Shown here: in pieces, positions 17,836 to 26,267 of the stretch
Position numbering within the stretch: position 1 is the first letter of the stretch
Layout: each line of letters opens with the position of its first letter
From: Actinoplanes subtropicus
GTDB taxonomy: Bacteria; Actinomycetota; Actinomycetes; Mycobacteriales; Micromonosporaceae
DNA length: 64,000 nucleotides
NCBI RefSeq assembly: GCF_000721705.1
Contig: NZ_JOJL01000001.1
Span: 372,001-436,000 of the forward strand
Direction of reading: 5' to 3'
Notes under the pieces: model-generated
Told to the model about the DNA's origin: nothing
The model's input: the letters and a program-made list of their open reading frames with translations, nothing else
Databases searched by the model: none
Program-made: the position numbers and the translations under genes

Positions 17836-20658
17836 GTGGACAGCGCGCTGAGCAGTCCGGTCCTGGTCGGGCGGGACGATCTGGTCGCGCTCGCCGACCG
17901 GCGGCTCGCGACCGCGGCGGAGGGGCGCGGCGAGCTGTTGTTCCTCGCCGGCGAGGCGGGGATCGGCAAGAGCCGGCTGCTCGCCGAGATCGTCCGGCGG
18001 GCCGCGGGCTTCACCGTGATCTCGGTGGCGGCGTCGCCCGGCGATGCCGAGGTGGCCGGCGGCCTGCTCGCCGATCTGGCGGCCGAGCTGCGGCACTGCG
18101 CGGCGATCGCCGAGGTGGGTGACCGGGTGTCCCGGCGGCTGCGGGAGTTCGCCGACGGTGACGCCGAGCGTCAGCGCCGCCTGCTGGTGTCCGACCTGAC
18201 CGACATGATCGCCGTGGCCGCGTCCGGGCCACTCCTGGTAGCGATCGAGGACCTGCACTGGGCCGACGACGTCACCCTCGACGTGCTCGGGCGGCTCGGC
18301 CGGCGGGCGCCGTCGCTGCCGTTGCTGCTGGTCGGCACGTACCGCAGCGACGAGCTGTATCCGCGGGTGCCGATGCGGGCGTGGCGCGCCCGGCTGCTGA
18401 CCCAGCGCTACGCCGAGGAGGTGCGGCTCGCCCGGCTCAGCCTCGCCGACACGAGCACGATGGCGGCCGCCATCACCGGGAGTGCGCTGCCGGGCGCGGT
18501 GACCGGGGCGGTGTTCGCGCGCAGTGACGGCATCCCGCTGCACGTCGAGGAGTTCCTGGCGGCCCGGGAGAGCGTGCCGGACACGCTGGCGGACGCGGTG
18601 CTGTCCCGCGCCGAACAGCTCTCCGCGGGCGCGCGGGCCTTGGCCGGAGTGGCGTCGGTGCTCGGCCGCTCGTTCGACCTGGACCTGCTGACCGCCATTA
18701 CCGGCGACGGGCCGGCCGCCGTCGACGAAGGCCTGCGGGAATTGACCGAGCGTTTCTTCGTGCGGCCGCGTCCCGATCGGTCGACGTTCGACTTCCGGCA
18801 CGCGCTGATCCGGGAGGCGCTGTACGGCGACCTGACCCCGCATCGGCGCCGGGAATTGCACGCCCGAGCCGCGGCGGCCGCCGTTTCCGCGTCGTTCCCG
18901 GCGGCGTTCGTGAGCGACCAGTACGAGCGGGCGGCGCAGCCCGATCCGGCGTACCGATACGCGATGACCGCGGCGATCGAGGCGGCCGGAATGTCGGCGC
19001 ATCGCGAGGCGGTCGAGCTGTATCGCCGGGCCGAGCGAACCGCACCGGCGACCCTGCCGGCCGCGGATCGGGCCGCGCTGCACACCGCGCTGGCCGCGGA
19101 ATTGGCGGCGGTCGACGACAACGAGGGCGCGGCCGCCCATTTCGAGTCGGCGTACCGGCTGCGGCTGCGACTCGACGATCCGCTCGCCGCCGCGGCGCTG
19201 GTGCCCAACTGGGTGGCCGCGCGGCACCTGCTCGGCGCCGGGCTGGACGAGCGGGCGGCGATGCTGCGCGGGGCCCTGCCGCTGATCGCGTTCCGCGCCG
19301 ACGGCCCGGCGCAGGAGGTGCGCGCCGACATCCACGCGGCGCTGGCGGCGGCGTACATGCTGGACCGGCGCCTGGCCGAGGCGATCGAGGACGGCGAGAC
19401 GGCCCGCTCGATCGCCGTCGAGGACTGCGACCGGGCGATGCGCTGCAACCTGGACGCGACGCTCGGCTCGGTGTTCCTCTTCGCGGGCCGGCTGGACGAG
19501 GGCGTGGCGCTGCTCGAGGGCTCGATCGCCCGGGCGCAGGACTGGCGGTTCGAGGGGCAGTCAGCACGCGGCTACCGGATGCTCGGGTCGAGCATGTCGA
19601 TGCTGGTCGAGTACGAGCCGGCGTTGCGGTGGCTGACCGAGGGGATTGCGTACGCCGACCGGGCCGAGCAGTTCAACGACCGCAACTACCTGACCGCCCA
19701 CCTCGGCCACGTCCTCTGGGCGACCGGCGACTGGGCGGGCGCGGAGGCGGCCGCCCGCCAGGCCCTCGCCGACGGCGGCGGCAGCATCACCACCCGGATC
19801 ACCGCGCTGCACGTGCTCGGCTTCGTCGCGATGGGCCGGGGCGGGCTGGCCACCGCGGCCGAGCACCTGGGCGAGGCGGCCGCGCTGGGCGCCGGGATGC
19901 GCGAGCTGCAGCGGGTGTCGCCGGCCTGGTGGGGGCTGGCCGAGGTGGCGCTGCAGAGCGGAGATCTCGGCACGGCGATCGACCGGTGCGAGGAGGGGTT
20001 CGCGGCGTCGGAGCGGGTGCGCGATGCGGCTTATCTGTTTCCGTACGTGCTGACGGGGGTCAGAGCCCATCTCAACCGGTCGGGCAGTACGGCGGCGCGG
20101 GAGTGGCTCAAGCGCAGCGGCGAGCTGATCAGGGAGCGGGGGATTCCGGGGACGCTGGGTGCGCTGGTGCATGCCGAGGGCTTGGTGCACCTGCACGAGG
20201 GGCAGACCGGGAAGGCGCGCGACGAGCTCGGTCGGGCGGCCGAGTTCTGGCGCGGCCGGCGGCGCTTCTGGGAGGGCACGGCCGCGCTGGTCGACCAGGC
20301 CCGGTGCGCCGCCCGCAGCCGTCGGCCGACCGAGGCCGCGGCCTTCATGAAAAACGCCAAGGAGTCGTACGCTCGGGGCGGCGCGCCGATTCCCGCTCAC
20401 CTGTTGTCCCCCGATGCTTCGGCATCGCCCGTCTCACCACCCATTTCTGATTTATCGGTTATGCATTCTTTGTCCGCTTTGTCAGCCCGGGAGTTGGAGG
20501 TGGCGCGGTTGGTCGCGGCCGGGATGACGAACCGGGAGATCGCCGCCGAACTCACCATCGCCCCGAAGACCGCGGCCGCGCACGTCGAGCACATCCGCAC
20601 CAAGCTGGGCGTCTCCCGGCGCGCCCAGATCGCCGCCTGGGTGGCCGGGCTCGGCTGA
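17836..20658 (+). CDS. LAL-type LuxR regulator with AAA ATPase domain
   Basis: A 940-residue cytoplasmic regulator of the large ATP-binding LuxR (MalT-like) family. Walker A is GEAGIGKS at residues 39-46 and the Walker B region reads LLVAIEDLHWADD. A long helical, TPR-like central part spans about 380-860, and a LuxR HTH ends the protein (ARELEVARLVAAGMTNREIA, then TKLGVSRRAQIA). Such proteins bind ATP and an inducer and activate catabolic or secondary-metabolite genes. No cognate cluster is adjacent, so the target is unknown. GTG 17836 is the first start in frame and gives the family-typical LVGRDDL lead. Confidence 0.88.
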   Translation: MDSALSSPVLVGRDDLVALADRRLATAAEGRGELLFLAGEAGIGKSRLLAEIVRRAAGFTVISVAASPGDAEVAGGLLADLAAELRHCAAIAEVGDRVSRRLREFADGDAERQRRLLVSDLTDMIAVAASGPLLVAIEDLHWADDVTLDVLGRLGRRAPSLPLLLVGTYRSDELYPRVPMRAWRARLLTQRYAEEVRLARLSLADTSTMAAAITGSALPGAVTGAVFARSDGIPLHVEEFLAARESVPDTLADAVLSRAEQLSAGARALAGVASVLGRSFDLDLLTAITGDGPAAVDEGLRELTERFFVRPRPDRSTFDFRHALIREALYGDLTPHRRRELHARAAAAAVSASFPAAFVSDQYERAAQPDPAYRYAMTAAIEAAGMSAHREAVELYRRAERTAPATLPAADRAALHTALAAELAAVDDNEGAAAHFESAYRLRLRLDDPLAAAALVPNWVAARHLLGAGLDERAAMLRGALPLIAFRADGPAQEVRADIHAALAAAYMLDRRLAEAIEDGETARSIAVEDCDRAMRCNLDATLGSVFLFAGRLDEGVALLEGSIARAQDWRFEGQSARGYRMLGSSMSMLVEYEPALRWLTEGIAYADRAEQFNDRNYLTAHLGHVLWATGDWAGAEAAARQALADGGGSITTRITALHVLGFVAMGRGGLATAAEHLGEAAALGAGMRELQRVSPAWWGLAEVALQSGDLGTAIDRCEEGFAASERVRDAAYLFPYVLTGVRAHLNRSGSTAAREWLKRSGELIRERGIPGTLGALVHAEGLVHLHEGQTGKARDELGRAAEFWRGRRRFWEGTAALVDQARCAARSRRPTEAAAFMKNAKESYARGGAPIPAHLLSPDASASPVSPPISDLSVMHSLSALSARELEVARLVAAGMTNREIAAELTIAPKTAAAHVEHIRTKLGVSRRAQIAAWVAGLG

Positions 20659-20732
20659 ACCGCGTTCCTTCGATCGGGGTACGTCAAACGGGCAATAGCT
20701 GTTTGTCGATCAATCTGCCCACAATCAGCCCC

Positions 20733-21863
20733 ATGACGGCTCCCGGCAACTCAGCTCTGGTCATCAGCCTGATGGCCGTCTTCGTGGCCTGCGCGGCCTA
20801 CGCCATCGGCCGCTTGCACCAGAGACGCCAGACGGACCGCGACCGGGAGGACGCGTACCAGGAGGGGTACGACAACGCCGCACGCCGCACGTTCAGCCTG
20901 GCAGCGCATTTGGTGGCCCGCCGCCGAGCGGCCCGCTCCGATGTGGATCCACTCGCCGGTGACCCTTCGCCGGTCGGTCCTTCACCCGCCTCCGTCCTGC
21001 CCACTTCCGACCTGCCTGCTTCTGTCCCGCCCACTTCCGCTCTGCCCACTTCCGCTCTGCCCACTTCTGCGCTGCCCGCTTCCGCTCTGCCCGCTTCCGC
21101 TCTGCCCACTTCTGCGCTGCCCGCTTCTGCGCTGCCCGCTTCTGCGCTGCCCGCTTCTGCCCTGCCCACTTCTGCCCTGCCCGCATCCGCTTCCTCGCCG
21201 CCTGGAACGGCATACCCGGACAGCGCCGCCCCACTCCGGCGACCGGCTGTGCCACGGCCGACCGCCCGCCATTCGCGGCCCCCCTCGGAGTACAACGCGA
21301 CCTCGCTCGGCTTCCCGGTCCCGCCACCCGCGCCACCCCAGATCATCGGCGAGCCGGCCGCGTTCGGCGGGGTCGTCTACCGCCCGTTCCCCGACCCGCG
21401 CCTGATCGGCAACTCCGAGCCCCTACCCGCCGACCGAGGCCCCCGGCACGGCGTGCCGTACCCGCGTTCGCACCCCTCAGTTCCCGCAGCACCCAACTCG
21501 GCGACCCCCTCCACCGCGGCGACCCCCTCCACGGCGGCGGCATCCACTGCGGCGGCGCCCGCGCCCACGGCGGCGCCCGCGCCCACGGCGGCGCCCGCGC
21601 CCACGACATTCACCGCGACGCCCGCGTCCACGGGGTCCACTGCGGCGACCGCCTCCGCGACCGAACCGTCGACCGTGGCGGCGGAGGGCGAGCCGGCGTC
21701 GACCGGGCGGCACACCGTGCCCGACGAGTTGGTGCGCTCGGCCACCTATCGGCTGCCGGCCGACCGGGTGTTCCGGGCCAAGGTTCCGGAGTCGACCGAC
21801 CGCCCCACCCTGCCCGAGGAACCAACCACTCGGATCTGGGTTCCCAAGCCCCGTCAGTCCTGA
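20733..21863 (+). CDS. single-span membrane protein with pentapeptide (LP[TA]SA) repeats
   Basis: A 376-residue protein of unknown function. One hydrophobic span (about residues 8-28) is followed by a basic segment (RLHQRRQTDRDR), which by the positive-inside rule places the long C-terminal part in the cytoplasm. Residues about 89-153 are 13 pentapeptide repeats of the LPTSA/LPASA type, then a Pro-rich region, an Ala/Pro/Thr region (APAPTA repeated), and a non-repetitive C-terminus with TRIWVPKP. ATG 20733 is preferred to an upstream TTG at 20703; neither has a good ribosome binding site. The repeats look like a flexible linker. Confidence 0.55.
   Translation: MTAPGNSALVISLMAVFVACAAYAIGRLHQRRQTDRDREDAYQEGYDNAARRTFSLAAHLVARRRAARSDVDPLAGDPSPVGPSPASVLPTSDLPASVPPTSALPTSALPTSALPASALPASALPTSALPASALPASALPASALPTSALPASASSPPGTAYPDSAAPLRRPAVPRPTARHSRPPSEYNATSLGFPVPPPAPPQIIGEPAAFGGVVYRPFPDPRLIGNSEPLPADRGPRHGVPYPRSHPSVPAAPNSATPSTAATPSTAAASTAAAPAPTAAPAPTAAPAPTTFTATPASTGSTAATASATEPSTVAAEGEPASTGRHTVPDELVRSATYRLPADRVFRAKVPESTDRPTLPEEPTTRIWVPKPRQS
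20997..21191 (+). repeat. 15-bp tandem repeat, 13 units, coding
   Basis: Thirteen consecutive 15-bp units of the form CTGCCC[AG]CTTC[CT]GC[TG] encode LP[TA]SA pentapeptides inside the membrane protein gene at 20733. The third-base pattern is homogeneous between units, which points to recent slippage or unequal crossing-over rather than old divergence. Confidence 0.9.
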
Positions 21864-21907
21864 TCAAGCGGCGAAAGGTTGTCGTACCCCCGGCGTACCT
21901 TTCCGGC

Positions 21908-22255
21908 ATGGTCACCGTCGACGAGGTGCGCAAGGTCTGTCGCGACCTGCCGCGCAGTGAGGAACATCTGATCCGCGACCGCGTCAAGTTCCGCGTGGGA
22001 AAGATTGTCTACGTCGCCTTCTCCCGCGACGAGACAGTCATGGGCTTCGGCTTCCCCAAGGAGGAGCGCCTGGCCCTGGTCTCCGCCGACCCGGGCACCT
22101 TCCACCTGCCACGCCAGTCCGACCTCCGGTTCAACTGGGTCCAGGCCTGGATGTCCGAGCTGACCGAAGACCAGATGACCGAGTTGGTCCTAGACGCCTG
22201 GCGCATGGTAGTCCCGAAAAAGGTGTGGTCGGCCTACCTCCCACGCCTGGCATAA
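21908..22255 (+). CDS. MmcQ/YjbR family protein
   Basis: A 115-residue protein with the YjbR fold. It starts with a helix (VDEVRKVCRDLPRSEEHL), has the FRVGKIVYVAF strand pair and ends in a DAWRMVVPKKVWSAY helix. The family is called DNA-binding from the double-wing fold of E. coli YjbR, but its role is undefined. It sits between two repeat-rich membrane protein genes on the same strand with short gaps. Confidence 0.8.
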   Translation: MVTVDEVRKVCRDLPRSEEHLIRDRVKFRVGKIVYVAFSRDETVMGFGFPKEERLALVSADPGTFHLPRQSDLRFNWVQAWMSELTEDQMTELVLDAWRMVVPKKVWSAYLPRLA

Positions 22256-22730
22256 CCGCCGCAGCGCCCTCCCGTCGCACCCTCAGGGGCTGGTGTTGCG
22301 CCCGTGGCCCCTCTCGCAGGGCGCGGGCCGCGGTTGGCATTCGCGGCCGGCGGCATCTCTCGGGGGCATAGTCTGCGGCGGCGTTGCGCCCGCGGCACTT
22401 CTCGCGCGGCACCGTCGGGCGGCTGGCGTTGCGGCCCGTGGCACCTGCCCACGCGGCGCGGCCTGCGGTTGGCGTTGCGGCCTGCGGTTGGCGTTGCGGC
22501 CCGTGGCACCTGCCCACGCGGCGCGGCCTGCGGTTGGCGTTGCGGCCTGCGGTTGGCGTTGCGGCCCGTGGCACCGCGGGACGTGGTTCGGGCTCGGCGG
22601 GTCACGCGATAGGCGGGAATGACCGGCGTAGCGGCTGATCGGGTGCGAACCGCGTGTACTGTGCCGTCGCCGGTGTCGCAGCCGGCGGCCGTCCCGAAGG
22701 CGGCCCGGCTCGGTGACCCCGGGAGGAACG
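22256..22730. repeat. non-coding GC-rich interval with 65-bp tandem repeat
   Basis: No gene is supported here. From 22431 a 65-bp unit beginning GCGGCCCGTGGCACC recurs at 22496 and begins a third time at 22561. Within each unit a 19-bp piece (GCGGCCTGCGGTTGGCGTT) is itself doubled. The upstream part (22260-22430) carries looser copies of the same words. Open frames across it are Arg/Ala-rich by composition only. There are no spacers, so it is not a CRISPR array. Confidence 0.75.
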
Positions 22731-23648
22731 GTGCGGGACGACGAGGACGTTTCCACGGCGCCGACGATTCCCGCGCCGCGACCAGCGGCCGGCGAGACGA
22801 TTGCTCCGCTTGCTGGCGAGACCGTAACGCCGCTTGCTGGCGAGACCGTAACGCCGCTTGCTGGCGAGACCGTAACGCCGCTTGCTGGCGAGACCGTAAC
22901 GCCGCCCTCATGCGAGACCACAACGCCGTCTGTTGGGCCGACCATCGCCACTGCCCTCCCAGCGCCGCCGTGGGTGAACGGCGTTGCCCCGATCGGGCAA
23001 GCCGCCTTGCCGGTGACATCGGCCTATGCCGTGCCGGGTGCGGGGGGCGCCGCAGGCTGGCTCCAGCCCGCAAGTAACAGATCGGCTGGCTGGCCGCCCG
23101 CCGGCAACGGATCGGCTGGCTGGCCGCCCGCCGGCAACGGATCAGTTGGCTGGCCGCCCGCCGGCAACGGATCGGCCCGCTGGCCGCCCACGGCCAGCGG
23201 GCCGGCTGGCTGGCGGCCTGCTGGTAACGGATCGGCGGACTGGATGCCCACAGCCAACGGGCCGGCTGGCTGGCGGCCCGCTGGTAACGGATCGGCGGAC
23301 TGGACGCCCGCAGGCGACGGACACGTTGGCTGGCCCGCGGCCAACGGACCGGCCGGCTGGCCGCCCGCGAGCTACGGGCCACCCAGCTGGCCCGTCCCCG
23401 CCCGCGCGCCCGAAACGCGCCCCGCCCGCCAACTGGCCCGCGCGGTTGTGGCGGTCGTCGCGGTCCTCCTCGCCGCCTTCGCCGTCCTTCTCGTTGTGGT
23501 CGCCCAGCACGGCCAGGACGCCCGCCGCGGTTCCGGCAACGGCATTCAAGTGATGGGCACCCCGCACCCGGCCGTCGCCGAGCATCACGGCGGCACCGCC
23601 GTCCTCGCTCTCAAACCGCACGAAGGCGACGAGAGGGCCCGCGCCTAA
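22731..23648 (+). CDS. repeat-rich single-span membrane protein, unknown function
   Basis: A 305-residue protein. An acidic N-terminus is followed by five 8-residue repeats (AGETVTPL type, DNA 22791-22910, 24-bp units), then about eight 10-residue repeats of the GWPPAGNGSA type (30-bp units, about 23050-23330), a basic Pro/Arg linker and one strong transmembrane span (AVVAVVAVLLAAFAVLLVVV), with about 45 residues after it. No enzymatic domain is visible. GTG 22731 is chosen because GGGAGG lies 5 nt upstream; another GTG 18 bp earlier lacks a site. With no signal peptide, the repeats probably sit in the cytoplasm. Its last codons form the first unit of a tandem repeat that extends past the stop. 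Confidence 0.55.
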   Translation: MRDDEDVSTAPTIPAPRPAAGETIAPLAGETVTPLAGETVTPLAGETVTPLAGETVTPPSCETTTPSVGPTIATALPAPPWVNGVAPIGQAALPVTSAYAVPGAGGAAGWLQPASNRSAGWPPAGNGSAGWPPAGNGSVGWPPAGNGSARWPPTASGPAGWRPAGNGSADWMPTANGPAGWRPAGNGSADWTPAGDGHVGWPAANGPAGWPPASYGPPSWPVPARAPETRPARQLARAVVAVVAVLLAAFAVLLVVVAQHGQDARRGSGNGIQVMGTPHPAVAEHHGGTAVLALKPHEGDERARA

Positions 23649-23760
23649 GAACGAGAGGGCCGGAGCCTAAGAACGAGAGGGCCGGAGCCTAAGAACGAGA
23701 GGGCCGGAGCCTAAGAACGACAGCGCCTACGCCTCAGAACAAGAGGGCCGGAGCGTAAGA
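23629..23760 (+). repeat. 22-bp tandem repeat copying the gene's stop-codon region
   Basis: Six 22-bp units (ACGAGAGGGCCGGAGCCTAAGA type). The first contains the end of the coding sequence with its TAA stop, units 2-4 are nearly identical, unit 5 is degenerate and unit 6 is close to consensus. The 3' end of the upstream gene has thus been tandemly duplicated into the intergenic space. Confidence 0.9.
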
Positions 23761-23769
23761 ACACGCCGC

Positions 23770-24582
23770 TCATGGGCTTGGTGGGCCGGCCGCGATGCGG
23801 GACCGGATCTCGGCCAGCCGATCGCCGGTGTGGTCGGGCATCTCCCAGCGGGTCTCCATCCACCACGTGCAGCCCGCGTCGGCCCAGGGCTTGACCAGTG
23901 ACGCGGCCTCGGCGGGGTCGTCGGCCGGCGTCTCGCCCTCGGAGAGGATGTCCAGGTCGGGGGACGCGCCCTGCGCATCCAGCCACGCACGCATCTCGAC
24001 GACCGCCGACGTGCTCGGCTCGTGGCCCGGGATCACGCCGTCGCACCGGAGCACCCGGCGCATGGATTTCGGGCGCGGCCAGATGGCCACCACCCAGATG
24101 GGAATGCGCTCCTGCACCGGGTGGACGGCCGTGGCCGCGGCGTCGCTGTGGACCTCGTAGTGGTAGTGCTCGCCGTGGTAGGACCGGTCGCCCGACCACA
24201 GGCCGCGGATCAGGTCGATGCCCTCATCCATCATCGACGCCCGCAGCCGCAGGTCGGTCGGCTCGCCGGTGACCGGCAGGTCGTCGGTGACCGCGCCGAC
24301 CCCGATCGCCAGCGTGGCCCGGCCGCCGGAGAGCTGGTCGAGCGTGGCCACCTGACTCGCCACCTTCCACGGGCGGCGCCACGGCAGCGGCGTCAGCATC
24401 GTGCCCAGGCGGACGCGGGTGGTGCGGACGGCCATCGCGGCGAGCAGCGACCAGGCATCAACGCCGTAGCCGGCCTCCCACACATACACCCCGTCCCACC
24501 CCGCCCGCTCGGCCTGGACGGCCAGCTCGAGCTGCTCGGGGGCGGTGCCGCCGGGGAGGATCACACCGAACCGAAGAGTCAT
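23770..24582 (-). CDS. LLM-class (luciferase-like) F420-dependent oxidoreductase
   Basis: A 270-residue TIM-barrel protein. It opens LRFGVILPGGTAPEQLE, has GVYVWEAGYGVDAWSLLAAMA and TTRVRLGTMLTPLPWRRPWK in the first third and LSGGRATLAIGVGA after that, as in actinobacterial LLM flavin/F420 enzymes. The reaction and substrate are unknown; F420 use is inferred from the family in actinobacteria. It lies 12 bp downstream of the TIGR03086 protein gene on the same strand and is likely co-transcribed with it. Confidence 0.82.
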   Translation of the reverse strand: MTLRFGVILPGGTAPEQLELAVQAERAGWDGVYVWEAGYGVDAWSLLAAMAVRTTRVRLGTMLTPLPWRRPWKVASQVATLDQLSGGRATLAIGVGAVTDDLPVTGEPTDLRLRASMMDEGIDLIRGLWSGDRSYHGEHYHYEVHSDAAATAVHPVQERIPIWVVAIWPRPKSMRRVLRCDGVIPGHEPSTSAVVEMRAWLDAQGASPDLDILSEGETPADDPAEAASLVKPWADAGCTWWMETRWEMPDHTGDRLAEIRSRIAAGPPSP

Positions 24583-24594
24583 GCGTCCTTGCTA

Positions 24595-25170
24595 TCAGGA
24601 CCCTCCGACAATTTTGCGCCCCAGCCGCAGCAGGATCTCGGTGAGCGGCTCGGCATCCGCGGGAACGGGCAGTGCGGGAGCAAACGCGGCGCCCGGCTCC
24701 AGGCGCAGCGGCCCGTCCGGCACGGCCCGCGCCAGCGGCAGCGTCGCCTCCACGACAGAAAGAGGCAGCTCGAGCGGCACCCCGAGGGCGGTCGCCACGT
24801 CCCACCCGTGCACCACGTAGTCGACCAGGTGGAACCCGATCGCGACCCGCCCGGGGAACGGTTGCGGGCTGATCTCGGGGAGCGACACCGGCCGGTCGAG
24901 CGCTCCCGGCACCGCGAAGGCGGCCATCACGAGCTCGGCGGATGCGGCGTACGTGCGTACGGAATCGGGAAAGCGACCACCCGGCGGCATCTCCCACGAC
25001 CCGGACCCGGCAAATCCCTGGTTTTGCACCGTCATGTGCGCGAGCAGCGTCCCGAGATCCCACCCCTCGCACGGGGTCGGGCGGGAGAGGTCGGCAGCGG
25101 TCAGGCCCGCGACCAGCCGGACGGTCTCGCGGACGGCCACGGCGTCGGCGGCGATCAGATCAGTATGCAT
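24595..25170 (-). CDS. TIGR03086/DinB-like metal-binding protein (mycothiol-dependent type)
   Basis: A 191-residue four-helix protein. The N-terminal motif LSRPTPCEGWDLGTLLAHM with its His, and the later GFHLVDYVVHGWDVATAL with two more His residues, make the metal site of the DinB/maleylpyruvate-isomerase N-terminal family. In actinobacteria such proteins are candidates for mycothiol-dependent transferases. It is divergent from a MarR regulator across a 45-bp gap containing a palindrome, so it is probably a MarR target together with the LLM gene downstream. Confidence 0.8.
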   Translation of the reverse strand: MHTDLIAADAVAVRETVRLVAGLTAADLSRPTPCEGWDLGTLLAHMTVQNQGFAGSGSWEMPPGGRFPDSVRTYAASAELVMAAFAVPGALDRPVSLPEISPQPFPGRVAIGFHLVDYVVHGWDVATALGVPLELPLSVVEATLPLARAVPDGPLRLEPGAAFAPALPVPADAEPLTEILLRLGRKIVGGS

Positions 25171-25172
25171 AC
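25163..25172. promoter_or_regulatory. palindrome in MarR divergent promoter
   Basis: GTATGCATAC is a perfect 10-bp palindrome that includes the start codon of the TIGR03086 gene. Nearby, the words ATACGCTTA and ATGCGCTTA form a direct repeat (25170-25192). This AT-richer patch between divergent genes is the best candidate operator for the adjacent MarR protein. Confidence 0.4.
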
Positions 25173-25215
25173 GCTTATCATCTACATGCGCTTACGATTC
25201 CGCAAGGGTAGGAGG

Positions 25216-25635
25216 ATGCCGGATGTGGCGGACAACGAACGGGCCGATCTCGGCGCGATGGTCATGCGGCTGGGGCGCCGGCTGGTGGCCATGGAGCAGC
25301 CGATCCTGGAGCGGCACGGCGTGACCATGTGGGCCTACGTCGTGCTGACCGCGCTGCGGGACGGGCCGGCCCGCGCCCAGGCGTCGCTGGCCGCCGCGAT
25401 CAACGCGGACAAGACCCGCCTCATCCCGGTCCTCGACGACCTGCAGAAACGCGGTCTCATCGAGCGCGAACCGGACCCGGCCGACCGTCGCGTGCGCCTG
25501 CTTGGCCTCACCCCCGAGGGGCGCCGGCTGCAACAGGCGGTTCAGGCCGAGATCAGGGCGGCCGAGGAGGTCATGCTTTCCAAGATCAAAGACCAGGCCG
25601 CTTTCGTACGGGCGTTAGGCGAGCTGTCGGCCTAA
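25216..25635 (+). CDS. MarR-family transcriptional regulator
   Basis: A 139-residue winged-helix protein. The recognition region ([22 protein letters not shown]) and wing ([21 protein letters not shown]) are typical MarR. A GGAGG directly abuts ATG 25216, which is too close for that codon; GTG 25225, 9 nt after it, is an equally good start and would shorten the protein by three residues. The 3' end overlaps the convergent rnhA gene by 21 bp. It probably represses the divergent TIGR03086/LLM genes. Confidence 0.85.
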   Translation: MPDVADNERADLGAMVMRLGRRLVAMEQPILERHGVTMWAYVVLTALRDGPARAQASLAAAINADKTRLIPVLDDLQKRGLIEREPDPADRRVRLLGLTPEGRRLQQAVQAEIRAAEEVMLSKIKDQAAFVRALGELSA

Positions 25636-26070
25636 CGCCTCCTGCAGGCCCCGGGCGGCGAGGCGGTCGGCCCGCTCGTTCTCCGGGTGGCCGGCGTGGC
25701 CCTTGACCCAGTGCCACTGCACGTCGTGCCGCACCACCGCGGCCTCCAGCCGCTGCCACAGGTCCACATTCTTGACCGGCTGCCGCCCCGCGGTCATCCA
25801 GCCGTTCGCCTTCCACTTCGGCAGCCACTTCGTGATGCCGTTCCGCACGTAGGTGCTGTCGGTGTAGAGCTTGACCGTCATCGGCGCCCGGGTCAGCGCC
25901 TCGAGCGCGCTGATCGGCGCCAGCAGCTCCATCCGGTTGTTCGTGGTGGAGTCGGCGGTGCCGCCGCACATGTCCTTCTCCTTGCCGCCCCAGCGCAGCA
26001 CGGCGCCCCAGCCGCCGGGGCCCGGGTTGGGCGCGCACGCCCCATCGGTGTAGATCTCCACCACGGTCAT
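25615..26070 (-). CDS. rnhA: ribonuclease HI
   Basis: A 151-residue enzyme that cuts the RNA strand of RNA-DNA hybrids. The catalytic residues are all present: Asp9 (EIYTDGAC), Glu48 (NNRMELL), Asp71 (LYTDSTYV), His125 and Asp135 ([16 protein letters not shown]). Length matches bacterial RNase HI. Its ATG overlaps the TGA of an upstream 30-codon ORF as ATGA, so translation is probably coupled to that ORF; the ribosome binding site (GAGGAGG) lies inside it. The 3' end overlaps the convergent MarR gene. Confidence 0.93.
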   Translation of the reverse strand: MTVVEIYTDGACAPNPGPGGWGAVLRWGGKEKDMCGGTADSTTNNRMELLAPISALEALTRAPMTVKLYTDSTYVRNGITKWLPKWKANGWMTAGRQPVKNVDLWQRLEAAVVRHDVQWHWVKGHAGHPENERADRLAARGLQEALGRQLA

Positions 26071-26159
26071 GCTGTGCCCTCCTCAGGCATGCCCTTCTGG
26101 CCCTCGCCGACGGCCTGGGCGCGTAACTTACCGAAGTGCCGCTCCGCGCAGGCGGTCAC
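26067..26159 (-). CDS. conserved 30-residue ORF coupled to rnhA
   Basis: A 30-codon GTG-started ORF whose product begins VTACAERHF and ends [13 protein letters not shown]. An ORF of exactly the same length and about two-thirds identical in protein stands before modC at 54812-54904. The last 57 nt are almost identical in the two copies. The ORF's TGA overlaps the rnhA start (ATGA) and contains its ribosome binding site. Conservation of length, frame and junction argues for a real translated leader ORF. Function is unknown; a coupling or attenuation role is inference. Confidence 0.6.
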   Translation of the reverse strand: MTACAERHFGKLRAQAVGEGQKGMPEEGTA

Positions 26160-26267
26160 GCCGGCCACCCTACCGAGCGGGCAGAGTGAGGTCGGCCATC
26201 CCGGGGCCGCCCTCAGCGGGGTGCCAGAAACCGGCACGTAAGGTGGCCGGGTCGGAAGGGGTCTCCA

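Noticed and set aside
22431..23760. Possible CRISPR arrays at the 65-bp and 22-bp repeats
   Set aside because: Units are directly adjacent with no unique spacers, and no cas genes are present.
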